The notes: a model not told the origin generated them from the letters alone. DNA of 64,000 bases from Paenibacillus sp. RC334 (GCF_030034735.1 NZ_CP125370.1:868001-932000), one strand, 5' to 3'; shown: positions 24,243 to 33,629, counted from the stretch's first letter. Made by a program: numbers and translations.

Positions 24243-25130
24243 ATGAAAAAAATGATTCGTTTGGGTTTGCTCGCTATTCTTAGTGTATCTCTTCTTTCTG
24301 CGTGCTCGGCTAACGGTTCAGGCTCAGGTGCAAATGAAAAGGTGCATGTTAAAATCGGGGTTTCCGGGTCGGAAGACACATATTGGGATGTGCTCAAGAA
24401 GAAAGCGGAGGCTAAAAATATTGAAATCGAGCTGATCAGCTTTTCGGATTACACGTTGCCCAACAAGGCACTTGCCAATAAAGAGGTGGATTTGAACTCC
24501 TTTCAGCACTTGGCTTTCCTCAGTCAGTTCAACGTGGAAAATGATCTGAATATCGTTCCCGTTGGTGCAACGGTCATTGCTCCGATGGCGCTATACTCCG
24601 AAAAATTCAAAAATGTATCGGAACTTCCTGACGGCTCCAAAATTGCTATACCGGATGATCCCTCCAATCAGGGACGTGCTTTGAAGCTGCTCCAGTCTGC
24701 CGGGCTGATTGAATTGAAGAAGGATGCAGGCTTGTATCCAACCACGGATGAGATTGAAGGCAATCCGAAAAAGCTGGAGATCGTTCCTGTCGTCGCCCAA
24801 CAGACGCCGCGTGTGTTGTCTGATGTAGCAGCTTCGGCTGTGAATAGTGGTGTCGCTACAGATGCCGGGTTCAAGCTGGACGCGTCCATTTACAAGGATG
24901 ATGCAAGTAGCGAGGAAGCGAAGCCTTATGTCAACGTATTTGCCGCCCGTGCGGAGGATAAGGACAATGCAACCTACCAAACGATTGTGGATTTGTACCA
25001 TGATCCGGAGGTAGCGGAGGCTGTAAAACAGGATTCCAAAGGAGCCAACGTCGTGGTAGACCAGTCTGCGGAGGAACTACAGGCTACATTAGATAAGCTG
25101 GTGGCGGATGTCAAAGCGCAAAAGAAATAA
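24243..25130 (+). CDS. metQ: MetQ/NlpA-family substrate-binding lipoprotein
   Basis: A 295-residue lipoprotein. Lipobox LLSACS at about residues 17-22, then a Ser/Gly linker and the NlpA fold: VKIGVSGSEDTYWDVLKKKA, ANKEVDLNSFQHLAFLSQF, the IAIPDDPSNQGRALKLLQSA block. ATG 24243 has AAAGGGG seven bases upstream; ATG 24237 is too close. The ligand is presumably methionine or a related compound. It is followed by an amidohydrolase gene 58 bases downstream. Confidence 0.92.
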   Translation: MKKMIRLGLLAILSVSLLSACSANGSGSGANEKVHVKIGVSGSEDTYWDVLKKKAEAKNIEIELISFSDYTLPNKALANKEVDLNSFQHLAFLSQFNVENDLNIVPVGATVIAPMALYSEKFKNVSELPDGSKIAIPDDPSNQGRALKLLQSAGLIELKKDAGLYPTTDEIEGNPKKLEIVPVVAQQTPRVLSDVAASAVNSGVATDAGFKLDASIYKDDASSEEAKPYVNVFAARAEDKDNATYQTIVDLYHDPEVAEAVKQDSKGANVVVDQSAEELQATLDKLVADVKAQKK

Positions 25131-25188
25131 GGGTGTTTGAAAAACAGGATTGAAAGCATATGATTCCAAAAAAAGAGGAGAGATTGCG

Positions 25189-26397
25189 ATGAGTGCAACG
25201 AACACGGTGGATACGCACAAGCAGCGGATTGTAGAACACATCGAGGGTTCCCGGGCGCTCTATACGGAGACGAGTCGGTTTATTCATGCCAACCCTGAAA
25301 TCGGGAATCAGGAATTTCAAGCTTCCCGGGCGCTGACAGATATTTTGCAGCAGGCGGGTTTTGAGATAACCCGTAACGTGGCGGGTCACGAAACCGGATT
25401 TGTTGCCCGCAAGGCTTCGACCCGACAAGGTCCGAAAATCGGATACCTGGCGGAATATGACGCGTTGCCTGGCCTGGGCCATGCTTGCGGGCATAACATT
25501 ATCGGGACGGCGAGTACGGCTGCCGCCATCGCCTTGGCGCAGGTGATTGACGAGACGGGAGGCGAGGTGTATGTATTCGGCACTCCGGCAGAGGAAGGTG
25601 GGCCTAATGGCAGTGCGAAGGGAAGCTTCGTAAAGCATGGGCTGTTCGAAGGGATTGACGCTGCGCTGATGGTTCATCCGTCTGGTGTAACCCGGCTGAC
25701 TTCGCCAAGCCTGGCGGTTGACCCGCTGGACTTTCATTTTTACGGCAAAGCGGCTCATGCAGCCGGATCACCGGAGCAGGGGATTAATGCGCTGGATGCG
25801 GTTCTTCAATTGTTCAGCGGCATCAATGCCTTGCGTCAGCAGCTTCCCACCGATGTACGGATTCACGGCATTATTACGCATGGGGGAGACGCACCCAATA
25901 TTATCCCGGATTATGCATCTGCACGCTTTTTCATCCGGGCAAGCACTTGGCAGCGAACGGAGGAGGTTTCCGCGAAGGTTCGTAATATCGCAGAAGCTGC
26001 CGCATTGGCAACAGGGGCTACCGTGAAGATCGAACGTTTTCAAAATGAAGTGCGTGATTTCATTCTGAATGATACGCTGGATGAAGTTGTAGGCCGGGAA
26101 CTGGAAGCGCTGGGAGAACAATTGGATCGTGGACCACGTGGCGGAATCGGCTCGACAGATGCGGGCAATGTAAGCCACGTCATTCCCACTGCGCATGCCT
26201 ACATTAAAATCGGATCGGACGATCTGATTGCACATACGGTGGAATTTCGGGAAGCGGCCGGCTCTGCCAAGGGAGAGGAAGCCTTAGTGACTGGCGCGAA
26301 GGCGTTGGCCTTGTCGGGGTTGCAGCTCCTGGTAGATGAAGCGCTGCTGGCTGCGGTGAAAGAAGATTTTAAACGCACGCATTTAGCGGCACAGTAA
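25189..26397 (+). CDS. M20-family metallopeptidase/amidohydrolase (ACY1L2/AbgB-like)
   Basis: A 402-residue, probably di-zinc amidohydrolase. Metal-binding motifs LAEYDALPGLGHACGHNIIG (about residues 85-105), the acidic PAEEGGPNG catalytic Glu, and a dimerisation insert with HAAGSPEQGINALDA. The group cleaves N-acyl amino acids, p-aminobenzoyl-glutamate or dipeptides in the cytoplasm. ATG 25189 follows GAGGAGA. Close placement behind metNPQ suggests that it processes the imported compound, for example an N-acyl or peptide form of a sulfur amino acid (inference). Confidence 0.88.
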   Translation: MSATNTVDTHKQRIVEHIEGSRALYTETSRFIHANPEIGNQEFQASRALTDILQQAGFEITRNVAGHETGFVARKASTRQGPKIGYLAEYDALPGLGHACGHNIIGTASTAAAIALAQVIDETGGEVYVFGTPAEEGGPNGSAKGSFVKHGLFEGIDAALMVHPSGVTRLTSPSLAVDPLDFHFYGKAAHAAGSPEQGINALDAVLQLFSGINALRQQLPTDVRIHGIITHGGDAPNIIPDYASARFFIRASTWQRTEEVSAKVRNIAEAAALATGATVKIERFQNEVRDFILNDTLDEVVGRELEALGEQLDRGPRGGIGSTDAGNVSHVIPTAHAYIKIGSDDLIAHTVEFREAAGSAKGEEALVTGAKALALSGLQLLVDEALLAAVKEDFKRTHLAAQ

Positions 26398-26501
26398 GCA
26401 TCATCGGTGATGTAAAGGAGAGCGATCTGATCTGAGCATTGCACTTCGAAAATTGGTGCTGTGATATAAGCCGATTTTAATTGCTTCTATATTAATAGTA
26501 T

Positions 26502-26553
26502 AAAAGGATATCCTACAGTCTTGTTGGCTGCTTGGATATCCTTTTTCATTTTT
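26502..26553 (+). terminator. Intrinsic terminator of the metNPQ-M20 operon
   Basis: 12-base arms AAAAGGATATCC and GGATATCCTTTT around a 20-base loop, then T-rich sequence. Confidence 0.9.
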
Positions 26554-26726
26554 TTATGGGACGTCTGCTGCTGTGCTCGTAATACTTACGCCCTGTTCGG
26601 AAGCTGGTAAAACGTACATAATGCTATTAACAGGTTCAACGTTTAAAAGTATATGTTGCAATAGTATAAACTGAGGGACGGATAAGTGGCTAGAGATTTC
26701 CAAGCAAAATATAGGAGGCTGAAACG

Positions 26727-27953
26727 ATGGCTTATCAAGAAATCAACGGAGTGCGAGTGTGGGGAGTACCCGATTCAGGGGCGTTATCTCAAGCCCGTAC
26801 TTGTGCAGAGAACGGTAATGTGATTCAAGCGCTGCTGATGGCGGATCATCATAAAGGCTACAGTCAGCCGATTGGCGGCGTGATGGTATATGACGGACAA
26901 ATTTCACCTTCGGGTGTCGGATATGATATCGGATGCGGAAACAAGGCGGTTAGGACCAAGCTGTCCGCAGCAGATATTTTGCCACGTATTCCATCCATTA
27001 TGGATGAGATTGCACGTCATATTTCCTTTGGCGTAGGCCGTATAAATGCGGTTCAGGTAGACCATGAGCTGTTCGATGACCCGGATTGGGCGGTATATGC
27101 TGCGATTGGGAAACAGGAGCATGACAAGCTGAAATCCTTGGCGAGAGACCAGTTGGGTACGGTGGGGAGTGGTAATCATTTTGTTGACGTATTCGTGGAG
27201 GAAGCGACAGGTCAGGTCTGGATTGCGAATCATTTTGGAAGCCGGGGCTTTGGACACAAAACAGCAAGCGGATTTCTAAACTTGGCGGCAGGACGGGAGT
27301 TTCTCGGAAAAGCGCCGGGAGAGCATATGGATCAACCGCCAGTGCTGCTGGACATGAATAGTGAGTTGGGGGATATGTACTACCGTGCGATGCGGCTTGC
27401 CGGACGTTATGCTTATGCGGGACGGGATTATGTAATAGATCAGGTGCTTGGTATTATGGGCACCGAAGCGGACTTTGCCGTGCATAATCACCATAATTAC
27501 GCTTGGAAAGAGCAGCATGATGGACGTGACACGATTGTAGTCCGCAAAGGTGCTACTCCCTCGGCTCCTGGTCAAACGGGTTTTATTGGCGGAAGCATGG
27601 GCGATATTTCGGTGATTGTACGCGGGAAGGATACGGTAGAAAATTGCGATTCCTACTATAGTACAGTTCATGGTGCAGGACGCATTATGAGCCGTACGCA
27701 GGCAGCCGGTAAAATGAACTGGAAAACCCGTACGCGCAGCGGCGGGCAGATTACGGACTTGCAGATGAAGGAAGCCGTTCAGAACTATGGTGTCGAGCTG
27801 CGCGGAGCGGGTACGGATGAAAGCCCGTTCGTTTACCGCAAGCTGCGCGAGGTGCTGGACGCTCATTCCGAGACGGTGGAGGTTCTGCATGAGCTCAAGC
27901 CTATTGGAGTATGTATGGCGGGGGCGAATGAGTTCGATCCGTATAAGGATTAA
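26727..27953 (+). CDS. rtcB: RtcB-family RNA ligase
   Basis: A 408-residue protein of the GTP- and Mn-dependent RtcB ligase family, which joins 3'-phosphate (or 2',3'-cyclic phosphate) to 5'-OH RNA ends. Motifs: HHKGYSQPIGGVMVYDG, VGYDIGCGNKAVRT (metal-binding Asp/Cys), GTVGSGNHFVDVF, ANHFGSRGFGH, VRKGATPSAPG and STVHGAGRIMSR with the His that takes GMP. The length equals E. coli RtcB. Bacterial RtcB repairs RNA after endonuclease damage. No archease or RtcA lies beside it. GGAGG precedes ATG 26727, and it stands alone between terminators. Confidence 0.93.
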   Translation: MAYQEINGVRVWGVPDSGALSQARTCAENGNVIQALLMADHHKGYSQPIGGVMVYDGQISPSGVGYDIGCGNKAVRTKLSAADILPRIPSIMDEIARHISFGVGRINAVQVDHELFDDPDWAVYAAIGKQEHDKLKSLARDQLGTVGSGNHFVDVFVEEATGQVWIANHFGSRGFGHKTASGFLNLAAGREFLGKAPGEHMDQPPVLLDMNSELGDMYYRAMRLAGRYAYAGRDYVIDQVLGIMGTEADFAVHNHHNYAWKEQHDGRDTIVVRKGATPSAPGQTGFIGGSMGDISVIVRGKDTVENCDSYYSTVHGAGRIMSRTQAAGKMNWKTRTRSGGQITDLQMKEAVQNYGVELRGAGTDESPFVYRKLREVLDAHSETVEVLHELKPIGVCMAGANEFDPYKD

Positions 27954-27955
27954 TA

Positions 27956-28003
27956 AAAAGACTATGCATGGCAGAAGTGTTCATTCGCCGAGCATAGTCT
28001 TTT
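27956..28003 (+). terminator. Intrinsic terminator after rtcB
   Basis: Perfect 12-base arms AAAAGACTATGC and GCATAGTCTTTT around a 24-base loop. Confidence 0.88.
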
Positions 28004-28069
28004 GAGTACATAAATGAGTATATAATAGAAGGAATTCATTGCTTGATGCGTTTGTTAGTAGCTCTATGT

Positions 28070-28960
28070 TTACAGCTTGTCCGCAAACAGCTGTTCCTTG
28101 ATATAAGAGACCGGCATTTCCTGGCCTGTCCACAGCTCGAAAGCAAGTGCGCCCTGCCACAGCATCATGCCCAGACCGTTAATGGCGGTTGCGCCTACGG
28201 ATTCAGCTTGCTCCATCAGCTTGGATTTAGCAGGGCTGTATACCACATCAGTCACGATCAGGTCGGAACGAAGCATGGATGTATCTTCAAGCACGCTTTT
28301 GCCTTCCAGTGGTTTCATGCCGACACCTGTTCCGTTTGCGAAAATATGACTTGTGCGGATCTCTTCACGCAGTTGTTCTTGATCTTCCAGAGGATATATA
28401 TTCGCTTTGACTTGGGTGTGTCTCATATCTTCATTAATAATACGGACATTTTCTTCTGCACGGGCAAAGAACTGATCGTTACGGGCAAAGATTGAAATTT
28501 CAGCCAGACCTGCTTGAGCCGCTTCAATAGCAATGGGTGTAGCTGCGCCGCCAGAGCCGACGAGTGTCATTTTTTTACCTTTCAGATCAATACCGTGTTC
28601 ACGCAAGTTACGAACATAACCAGATCCGTCTGTGCTGTAGCCTTTCAGCTTGCCGTCCGTATTCACGACGGTGTTGACGGCACCTGTAAATTTAGCGCTG
28701 TCGTCCAACTCGTCAAGGTACTGCACAATGGCTGTTTTGTTTGGCATGGACACGTTATAACCGCGTATGTTCAGAGCACGCATCCCCCGTACCACTTCTT
28801 CCAGTAGTTCATTTCCTACTTCAAAGGCCATATACGCGTTGTTCAGGCCCAGTTTTTCAAACGCAAGATTATGCATAGCCGGGGACAAAGAATGTCCGAT
28901 CGGTGTAGCAAGCAGTCCGATTAATTGTGTTCTTCCGTCAATACGTCCAGCATTTTTCAT
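28070..28960 (-). CDS. aroE: Quinate/shikimate dehydrogenase (AroE/YdiB family)
   Basis: A 296-residue NAD(P)-dependent enzyme that interconverts 3-dehydroshikimate and shikimate (or dehydroquinate and quinate). The catalytic Lys is in NVSMPNKTA, the substrate-binding stretch is ATPIGHSLSPAMHNLAFEKL, the nucleotide loop is LVGSGGAATPIAIEA, and NGLGMMLWQGALAFELWTG closes the protein. Its sequence follows the Listeria lmo0490-type enzymes, which sit beside a type I AroD, rather than the biosynthetic AroE. ATG 28960 has GGAGG upstream. The transporter, LysR regulator and AroD nearby suggest catabolic or salvage use of shikimate or quinate. Confidence 0.9.
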   Translation of the reverse strand: MKNAGRIDGRTQLIGLLATPIGHSLSPAMHNLAFEKLGLNNAYMAFEVGNELLEEVVRGMRALNIRGYNVSMPNKTAIVQYLDELDDSAKFTGAVNTVVNTDGKLKGYSTDGSGYVRNLREHGIDLKGKKMTLVGSGGAATPIAIEAAQAGLAEISIFARNDQFFARAEENVRIINEDMRHTQVKANIYPLEDQEQLREEIRTSHIFANGTGVGMKPLEGKSVLEDTSMLRSDLIVTDVVYSPAKSKLMEQAESVGATAINGLGMMLWQGALAFELWTGQEMPVSYIKEQLFADKL

Positions 28961-28989
28961 GATATAAGCCTCCAAGTTATCTGTGTAGT

Positions 28990-30180
28990 TTAATGAAATA
29001 CTTTTTTATATCGATAAGCAACAAACACGGCCAGCAAAATACTGACTACGGCAATCGCAATATCCAGAATGAACACGGAAGTAATTCCGAGGCTCTTGGA
29101 CATGCCCCCGGTAGCTAACGGCATCAGAATGAACGAAAGACTGGCTGCAATGTTCACGAGAGAAGTCGTAGTTCCTTTATTCTTGCGGAAAAATTCAGTC
29201 ATAACGGTGAGAGCAATTTGGAATATACCTGCGGTAGACAATCCGATTAAGAACGAACTGATTATAGTAGCGACAGGATTGTGCCATGTAATTAAAGCCA
29301 GCAAGGAAAGCAAGGCAATAAACGGATACACAATCATGACGGTAACCGGTTTAATGAATCTGCCAAGTACCACGGCTAGCAGAATAACGGAAACCAACGA
29401 ACCTATACTATAGTAGCTTAGCAGTTTAATAGCACTGGCTTTGTCCATGCCAAGAGCTTCTTGTCCAAAGGTAGGAAGCCATAGCTGCACGACCATGAAC
29501 AATAGAGTGGAAGTAAAACCGATAATGATCAGAGAGAGCCCCTCTTGCCAAAACTTAGGCTCACTTCGGAATGTATCCATGGATTGAGCAGCCTCGGTTG
29601 TAGCCTTTTGTTCCTCCATTTTGTGATTGGGAAAGGCTGTCATCGACAAGAAGATACCACTCAGCAGATAAATACCTGCCGGAATAAAGAAGGAGTAGCC
29701 ATAGAACATATTGTGATCGATAAAGAATGCAATCATGAACGGAATAACAATGGCACCGATAGAAACGGATGCTTTGACCAAGACCGTTGCAGATCCGGCT
29801 TTTTTTCCGAAACCTTCAATTAATGCGGGATACGTTCCCGAATCCATCATGGAGTTACAAAGCCCTGCGATAATAGCAAATACGAATGCCAACGTATAGT
29901 TGGGTGCAAGGGGAATACCGATCAGGAAAATTAAATAAGCAAATGATGCAATCACAACGAGTGGCTTTCTTCCATACTTGTCTGACATTTTCCCGGCTAC
30001 CCCGAGCGCCAGCAGCTTGCCGATCCCGATGGCTGACACCAGATAACCGATGGCAGCCTTATCCGTGTTCAATTGCACGGTCAGGAAGCTCATATTCGAG
30101 GAGAGAATAACATTGATCATACCCAGAAGAAAATAGTTGATGTAAAGCCCTGTTGCCATTCTGATATAAGGATTTTTCAT
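28990..30180 (-). CDS. MFS transporter, probable shikimate/quinate carrier
   Basis: A 396-residue major-facilitator protein with about 12 transmembrane segments. The loop 2-3 motif GKMSDKYGRKP is present, as is the DSGTYPALIEGFG segment shared with its paralogue at 31403. ATG 30180 follows GGGAG. It ends 30 bases before the aroE-like start and is read the same way, so the two probably form an operon. GTGAA-N4-TTCAC lies 43 bases before its start, next to the divergent LysR gene. The substrate is inferred only from the neighbours. Confidence 0.85.
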   Translation of the reverse strand: MKNPYIRMATGLYINYFLLGMINVILSSNMSFLTVQLNTDKAAIGYLVSAIGIGKLLALGVAGKMSDKYGRKPLVVIASFAYLIFLIGIPLAPNYTLAFVFAIIAGLCNSMMDSGTYPALIEGFGKKAGSATVLVKASVSIGAIVIPFMIAFFIDHNMFYGYSFFIPAGIYLLSGIFLSMTAFPNHKMEEQKATTEAAQSMDTFRSEPKFWQEGLSLIIIGFTSTLLFMVVQLWLPTFGQEALGMDKASAIKLLSYYSIGSLVSVILLAVVLGRFIKPVTVMIVYPFIALLSLLALITWHNPVATIISSFLIGLSTAGIFQIALTVMTEFFRKNKGTTTSLVNIAASLSFILMPLATGGMSKSLGITSVFILDIAIAVVSILLAVFVAYRYKKVFH

Positions 30181-30222
30181 GAGTATAGCTCCCAACTTAA
30201 TTTTTAGATCAATGGTTTAATA

Positions 30223-30236
30223 GTGAAAAAATTCAC
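30223..30236. promoter_or_regulatory. Putative operator, copy 1 (GTGAA-N4-TTCAC)
   Basis: GTGAAAAAATTCAC, a 5-4-5 palindrome in the divergent region between the leftward MFS gene and the LysR gene. The same element occurs at 31343, before the second MFS gene. Confidence 0.65.
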
Positions 30237-30357
30237 ATTGTTTCTATGTCTTTATTATATAAGGAGTGTTATTATAAATCCAATGCATATTTCTATCGTT
30301 TTCCATAGTTTAGGTCTATAATTTAAAAAATAAATTAAAGAAGGGAACTACATAATT

Positions 30358-31269
30358 ATGAACCTGAAGCACCTACAATATTTTCGTGTACTTGCAGAGA
30401 TGGAGCATTTTACCCAAGCAGCTTTACGACTATGTATTACTCAACCCAGTTTAAGCCATGCGATTTCAGAATTAGAAAAGGATCTGGGGGTTCATTTGTT
30501 TGAAAAGCAGGGGAGGAATATTCGGCTGAACAAATACGGACGATTTTTCCTGAAATATGTGGAGCATGCGATGGATGAATTGGAGAAGGGAGAGCACAAC
30601 TTGCGGGAATTGGTTAGTCCAAGCCATGGGAATGTGGATCTGGCGTTCATTTACACGTTAGGCTCTCACTTCATTCCAGCGATCATTCAGGCCTTCTCGG
30701 CCTCGGATGCCCGTAAAGACATATCCTTTTCTTTTCACCAAGGGAACACGAACGATATTATCCAGGGCTTGAAGCAGGAGCATTATGATGTGGCGTTCTG
30801 TTCGCACATGGAAAATGAACCGGACGTTGAATTCATTCCGCTGGCTCAGCAGGAGCTTGTTGTTATTGTTTCACCAGATCATCCGCTGGCTTCGCTGGAC
30901 CAAATCGATCTCAAGGATACGGCGGCTTATCCTTTTATCTTTTTTAACAAGAAAAGCGGTATCCGTCCCATTATTGAAAATTTGTTCGCCAAAGTAGGTG
31001 TTACTCCAGAGATCATTTGCGAGATTGAAGAGGACACGGCGATGGCAGGGCTGGTATCTGTGAATTACGGAATTGCAGTCATGCCTCGAATTTCATCGTT
31101 GGATTATTTTAACGTCAAAACATTGCCCATTGTTAATCCCGAATACGAGCGTTTTATCTATCTGGCGAGCATCAAAAACAGGTATTTATCCCCGGCTGTA
31201 GTGGACTTTCGGAACTTTGCGCTAAGCTACGGTGAGGAATTTTATCTGAAAACGCATCAGCGTGTCTAA
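30358..31269 (+). CDS. LysR-family transcriptional regulator
   Basis: A 303-residue regulator. The N-terminal winged HTH (MNLKHLQYFRVLAEMEHFTQ, then LRLCITQPSLSHAISELEKD) is followed by a periplasmic-binding-like effector domain (about 90-295; VAFCSHMENEPDVEFIPLAQ). It is of the CynR/GltR-like group. GAAGGGA precedes ATG 30358. It is transcribed away from the MFS-aroE unit and lies before a second MFS and aroD. Each MFS gene has the same palindrome, so it likely controls both arms, perhaps with shikimate or quinate as inducer (inference). Confidence 0.9.
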   Translation: MNLKHLQYFRVLAEMEHFTQAALRLCITQPSLSHAISELEKDLGVHLFEKQGRNIRLNKYGRFFLKYVEHAMDELEKGEHNLRELVSPSHGNVDLAFIYTLGSHFIPAIIQAFSASDARKDISFSFHQGNTNDIIQGLKQEHYDVAFCSHMENEPDVEFIPLAQQELVVIVSPDHPLASLDQIDLKDTAAYPFIFFNKKSGIRPIIENLFAKVGVTPEIICEIEEDTAMAGLVSVNYGIAVMPRISSLDYFNVKTLPIVNPEYERFIYLASIKNRYLSPAVVDFRNFALSYGEEFYLKTHQRV

Positions 31270-31342
31270 ATGTGTGTCTCGCAATATTTAAACTTGATAA
31301 ATTTTAAAATGTGTTCTATACTTCATCATCGACACAGATGAT

Positions 31343-31356
31343 GTGAAATGATTCAC
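31343..31356. promoter_or_regulatory. Putative operator, copy 2 (GTGAA-N4-TTCAC)
   Basis: GTGAAATGATTCAC, extended by two more paired bases on each side to a 7-4-7 palindrome (ATGTGAA/TTCACAT). It lies 46 bases before the second MFS gene and matches copy 1 at 30223. Confidence 0.68.
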
Positions 31357-31402
31357 ATTATTGGCACCACAAGACTTACTCACAAAAGCAGGTGAATTCA
31401 CG

Positions 31403-32662
31403 ATGAAACGTTCTTCTTTTCCAGTGGCGTCCGGCCTTTATGTAAACTATCTTCTGTTTGGTATGTTTAACATTATGCTGGCGTCACACATGTCCTTTTT
31501 AACCGAGCATTTGCATACAGATCAGGCGGGAATCAGTCTTCTGGTATCCGCAATGGGATTTGGCAGGCTGTTTACGCTGTACATATCCGGGGTGCTTTCC
31601 GACCGTTATGGTCGCAAGCCGTTTATTATAGCCGCAGGGCTACTAATGGCCGTTTTTTTGGTTGGTATACCGCTAAGCCCCAGCTTTGAAATTGCGATGG
31701 TGCTGGCAGTGCTGGCAGGTGTAGCGAATTCTTTTCTCGATTCAGGCACCTATCCAGCTCTGATCGAAGCTTTTCCTCAATCTTCCGGTTCGGCTACTGT
31801 ATTGGTGAGAGGTTTTATATCCATCGGAGCAGCGTTTTTACCGTTAATGATTATCTTTTTTATGAATCACGATATTTTTTACGGATTCTCATTCTTTTTA
31901 CCGGCACTTATATTTGCTCTGAATGCGATTTACCTGTTCAAAATGAAATTTCCAGACATGCGGGTTCAGGCGCCCAAGGAGCCAGTTCACGATACTACCG
32001 TGTCTGACGTGGAACAAACGGTGGATCTAAAATCAAATGACCGGAGCAAGCCGCGCTTCTGGCAGGAAGGACTGTGCCTTATTGTTCTCGGCTTTACCGG
32101 GCCTACCTTGCTGTACATCGTTCAGTTGTGGCTGCCTACTTTTGGACAGCAGTTTATCGGTATGACTGAATCAGAGTCCCTGAGGTTATTAGTCTATTAC
32201 AATGTCGGTTCTCTCGTATCCGTGTTCGTATTGGTGATTGTGTTAAGAAAGTGGATCAAACCTGTTCACATTATTCTCATTTATCCATGCATTTCTTTGT
32301 TGGCTTTTGGAGCATTGCTCCTTTTCAAATCACAGGCTGCGGCCATTATTAGCTCATGTGTCATCGGGTTTTCCATTTCGGGTGTGCTTCAGCTGACATT
32401 GACCGTGATGAGTGAATTTTTCAGTCAACGTAAAGGACAGATTACGGGATTTATTTACACGGCAACTTCTCTGTCATACACGGTCATTCCTGTGTTTACG
32501 GGGTTCCTTTTGAAACATTCCCAAATATCCAGTGTGTTCATGCTGGCTATTATTGTGAATGTGTTGGGTATAGTGCTGGCGGTATTTGTTAATTTCCGAT
32601 ACAGTACAGTTTTTCCAGCGAACCGCAAATTGCCCTCCAAAATCGCGCTGGAAACGGAATAG
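31403..32662 (+). CDS. MFS transporter, paralogue of the 28990 gene
   Basis: A 419-residue major-facilitator protein. It shares long blocks with the leftward MFS gene of the cluster (FWQEGLCLIVLGFTG, VQLWLPTFGQQFIGM, YNVGSLVSV, LTVMSEFFSQRKG), so the two arose by duplication. The GVLSDRYGRKPF motif is intact. ATG 31403 follows AGGTG; the frame from 31361 is too long. Probable role: uptake of a second cyclic polyol or aromatic precursor, such as quinate versus shikimate (inference). AroD follows 105 bases downstream. Confidence 0.86.
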   Translation: MKRSSFPVASGLYVNYLLFGMFNIMLASHMSFLTEHLHTDQAGISLLVSAMGFGRLFTLYISGVLSDRYGRKPFIIAAGLLMAVFLVGIPLSPSFEIAMVLAVLAGVANSFLDSGTYPALIEAFPQSSGSATVLVRGFISIGAAFLPLMIIFFMNHDIFYGFSFFLPALIFALNAIYLFKMKFPDMRVQAPKEPVHDTTVSDVEQTVDLKSNDRSKPRFWQEGLCLIVLGFTGPTLLYIVQLWLPTFGQQFIGMTESESLRLLVYYNVGSLVSVFVLVIVLRKWIKPVHIILIYPCISLLAFGALLLFKSQAAAIISSCVIGFSISGVLQLTLTVMSEFFSQRKGQITGFIYTATSLSYTVIPVFTGFLLKHSQISSVFMLAIIVNVLGIVLAVFVNFRYSTVFPANRKLPSKIALETE

Positions 32663-32767
32663 TAGGACAGGCTAAACCTAATCATCAGCTGGCTTATTCA
32701 GAATGCGTTATACTATGAAATATTGTAAATGCTCGATTTAAAACTATGATTTGGGAGTGAGTTAGAT

Positions 32768-33532
32768 ATGGAAAAAATCGTAAAGGTGAAAGATGTTTTG
32801 ATCGGTGAAGGCGCGCCTAAAATCTGTGTTCCGATGGTGGGAGAAACGTTGGAGCAACTGAAGGAAGAAGCTGCCTATTTGCGTACACTCGACTTGGATA
32901 TCGTGGAGTGGAGAGTCGATTTTTTCGAGCATGTAGAGGATTTGGAGAAGGTTAAGGCTGCCTTGATTGAAATCCGGTCCATCTTGGCGAATATTCCGCT
33001 CGTCTTTACGTTCCGCAGCGCCCGGGAAGGTGGGGAAAAGGAAATCAGTACAGCGAGTTATGTGGAGTTGAACCGCACGGCAGCCGAAACGGGACAGGTA
33101 GATATCATTGATGTGGAGCTTTTTAATGACGAAGCCGATGTGAAGGCGCTGGTGGAAGCTGCGCATAAGCATAACGTATCCGTGATTATATCCAACCACG
33201 ATTTCCAGAAGACACCGTCGAAGGAGGAAATCGTATCTCGGTTGCGTAAGGCGCAGGAGCTGGGAGGCGATCTGCCTAAAATAGCAGTTATGCCAACAAA
33301 TACGGCCGATGTACTGACCTTGCTGGATGCCACGCGTATCATGGCAGAGGAATATGCAGACCGGCCTATTATTACGATGTCGATGGCGGGAAAAGGTGTC
33401 GTGAGCCGTCTGACCGGAGAGCTGTTTGGTTCGGCTTTAACCTTTGGTGCCGCTAAGAAAGCTTCCGCGCCGGGGCAGATACCTGTCACTGAACTGAGAG
33501 AGATATTAACAGTGCTGCACAGTCATTCATAA
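32768..33532 (+). CDS. aroD: Type I 3-dehydroquinate dehydratase
   Basis: A 254-residue TIM-barrel enzyme that dehydrates 3-dehydroquinate to 3-dehydroshikimate through a Schiff base. Catalytic His144 (ISNHDFQKTP) and Lys171 (LPKIAVMPTN) match the His143/Lys170 pair of the Salmonella enzyme. TFRSAREGGE and SMAGKGVVSRLTGELFGS are substrate-loop signatures. GGGAGTGAG precedes ATG 32768. With the AroE-like enzyme it joins quinate, dehydroquinate, dehydroshikimate and shikimate. Confidence 0.94.
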   Translation: MEKIVKVKDVLIGEGAPKICVPMVGETLEQLKEEAAYLRTLDLDIVEWRVDFFEHVEDLEKVKAALIEIRSILANIPLVFTFRSAREGGEKEISTASYVELNRTAAETGQVDIIDVELFNDEADVKALVEAAHKHNVSVIISNHDFQKTPSKEEIVSRLRKAQELGGDLPKIAVMPTNTADVLTLLDATRIMAEEYADRPIITMSMAGKGVVSRLTGELFGSALTFGAAKKASAPGQIPVTELREILTVLHSHS

Positions 33533-33575
33533 AAGACACATGGTATTAATGCTGACAACCCAAGTGCCAGCATCC

Positions 33576-33623
33576 AAAAAAGGAAGGTCCGCATGCAGTA
33601 AGCATGATGGAACCTTCCTTTTT
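33576..33623. terminator. Bidirectional terminator between aroD and aroK
   Basis: AAAAAAGGAAGGT pairs with ACCTTCCTTTTT, giving T runs on both strands between the two convergent genes. Confidence 0.9.
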
Positions 33624-33629
33624 GTAACT

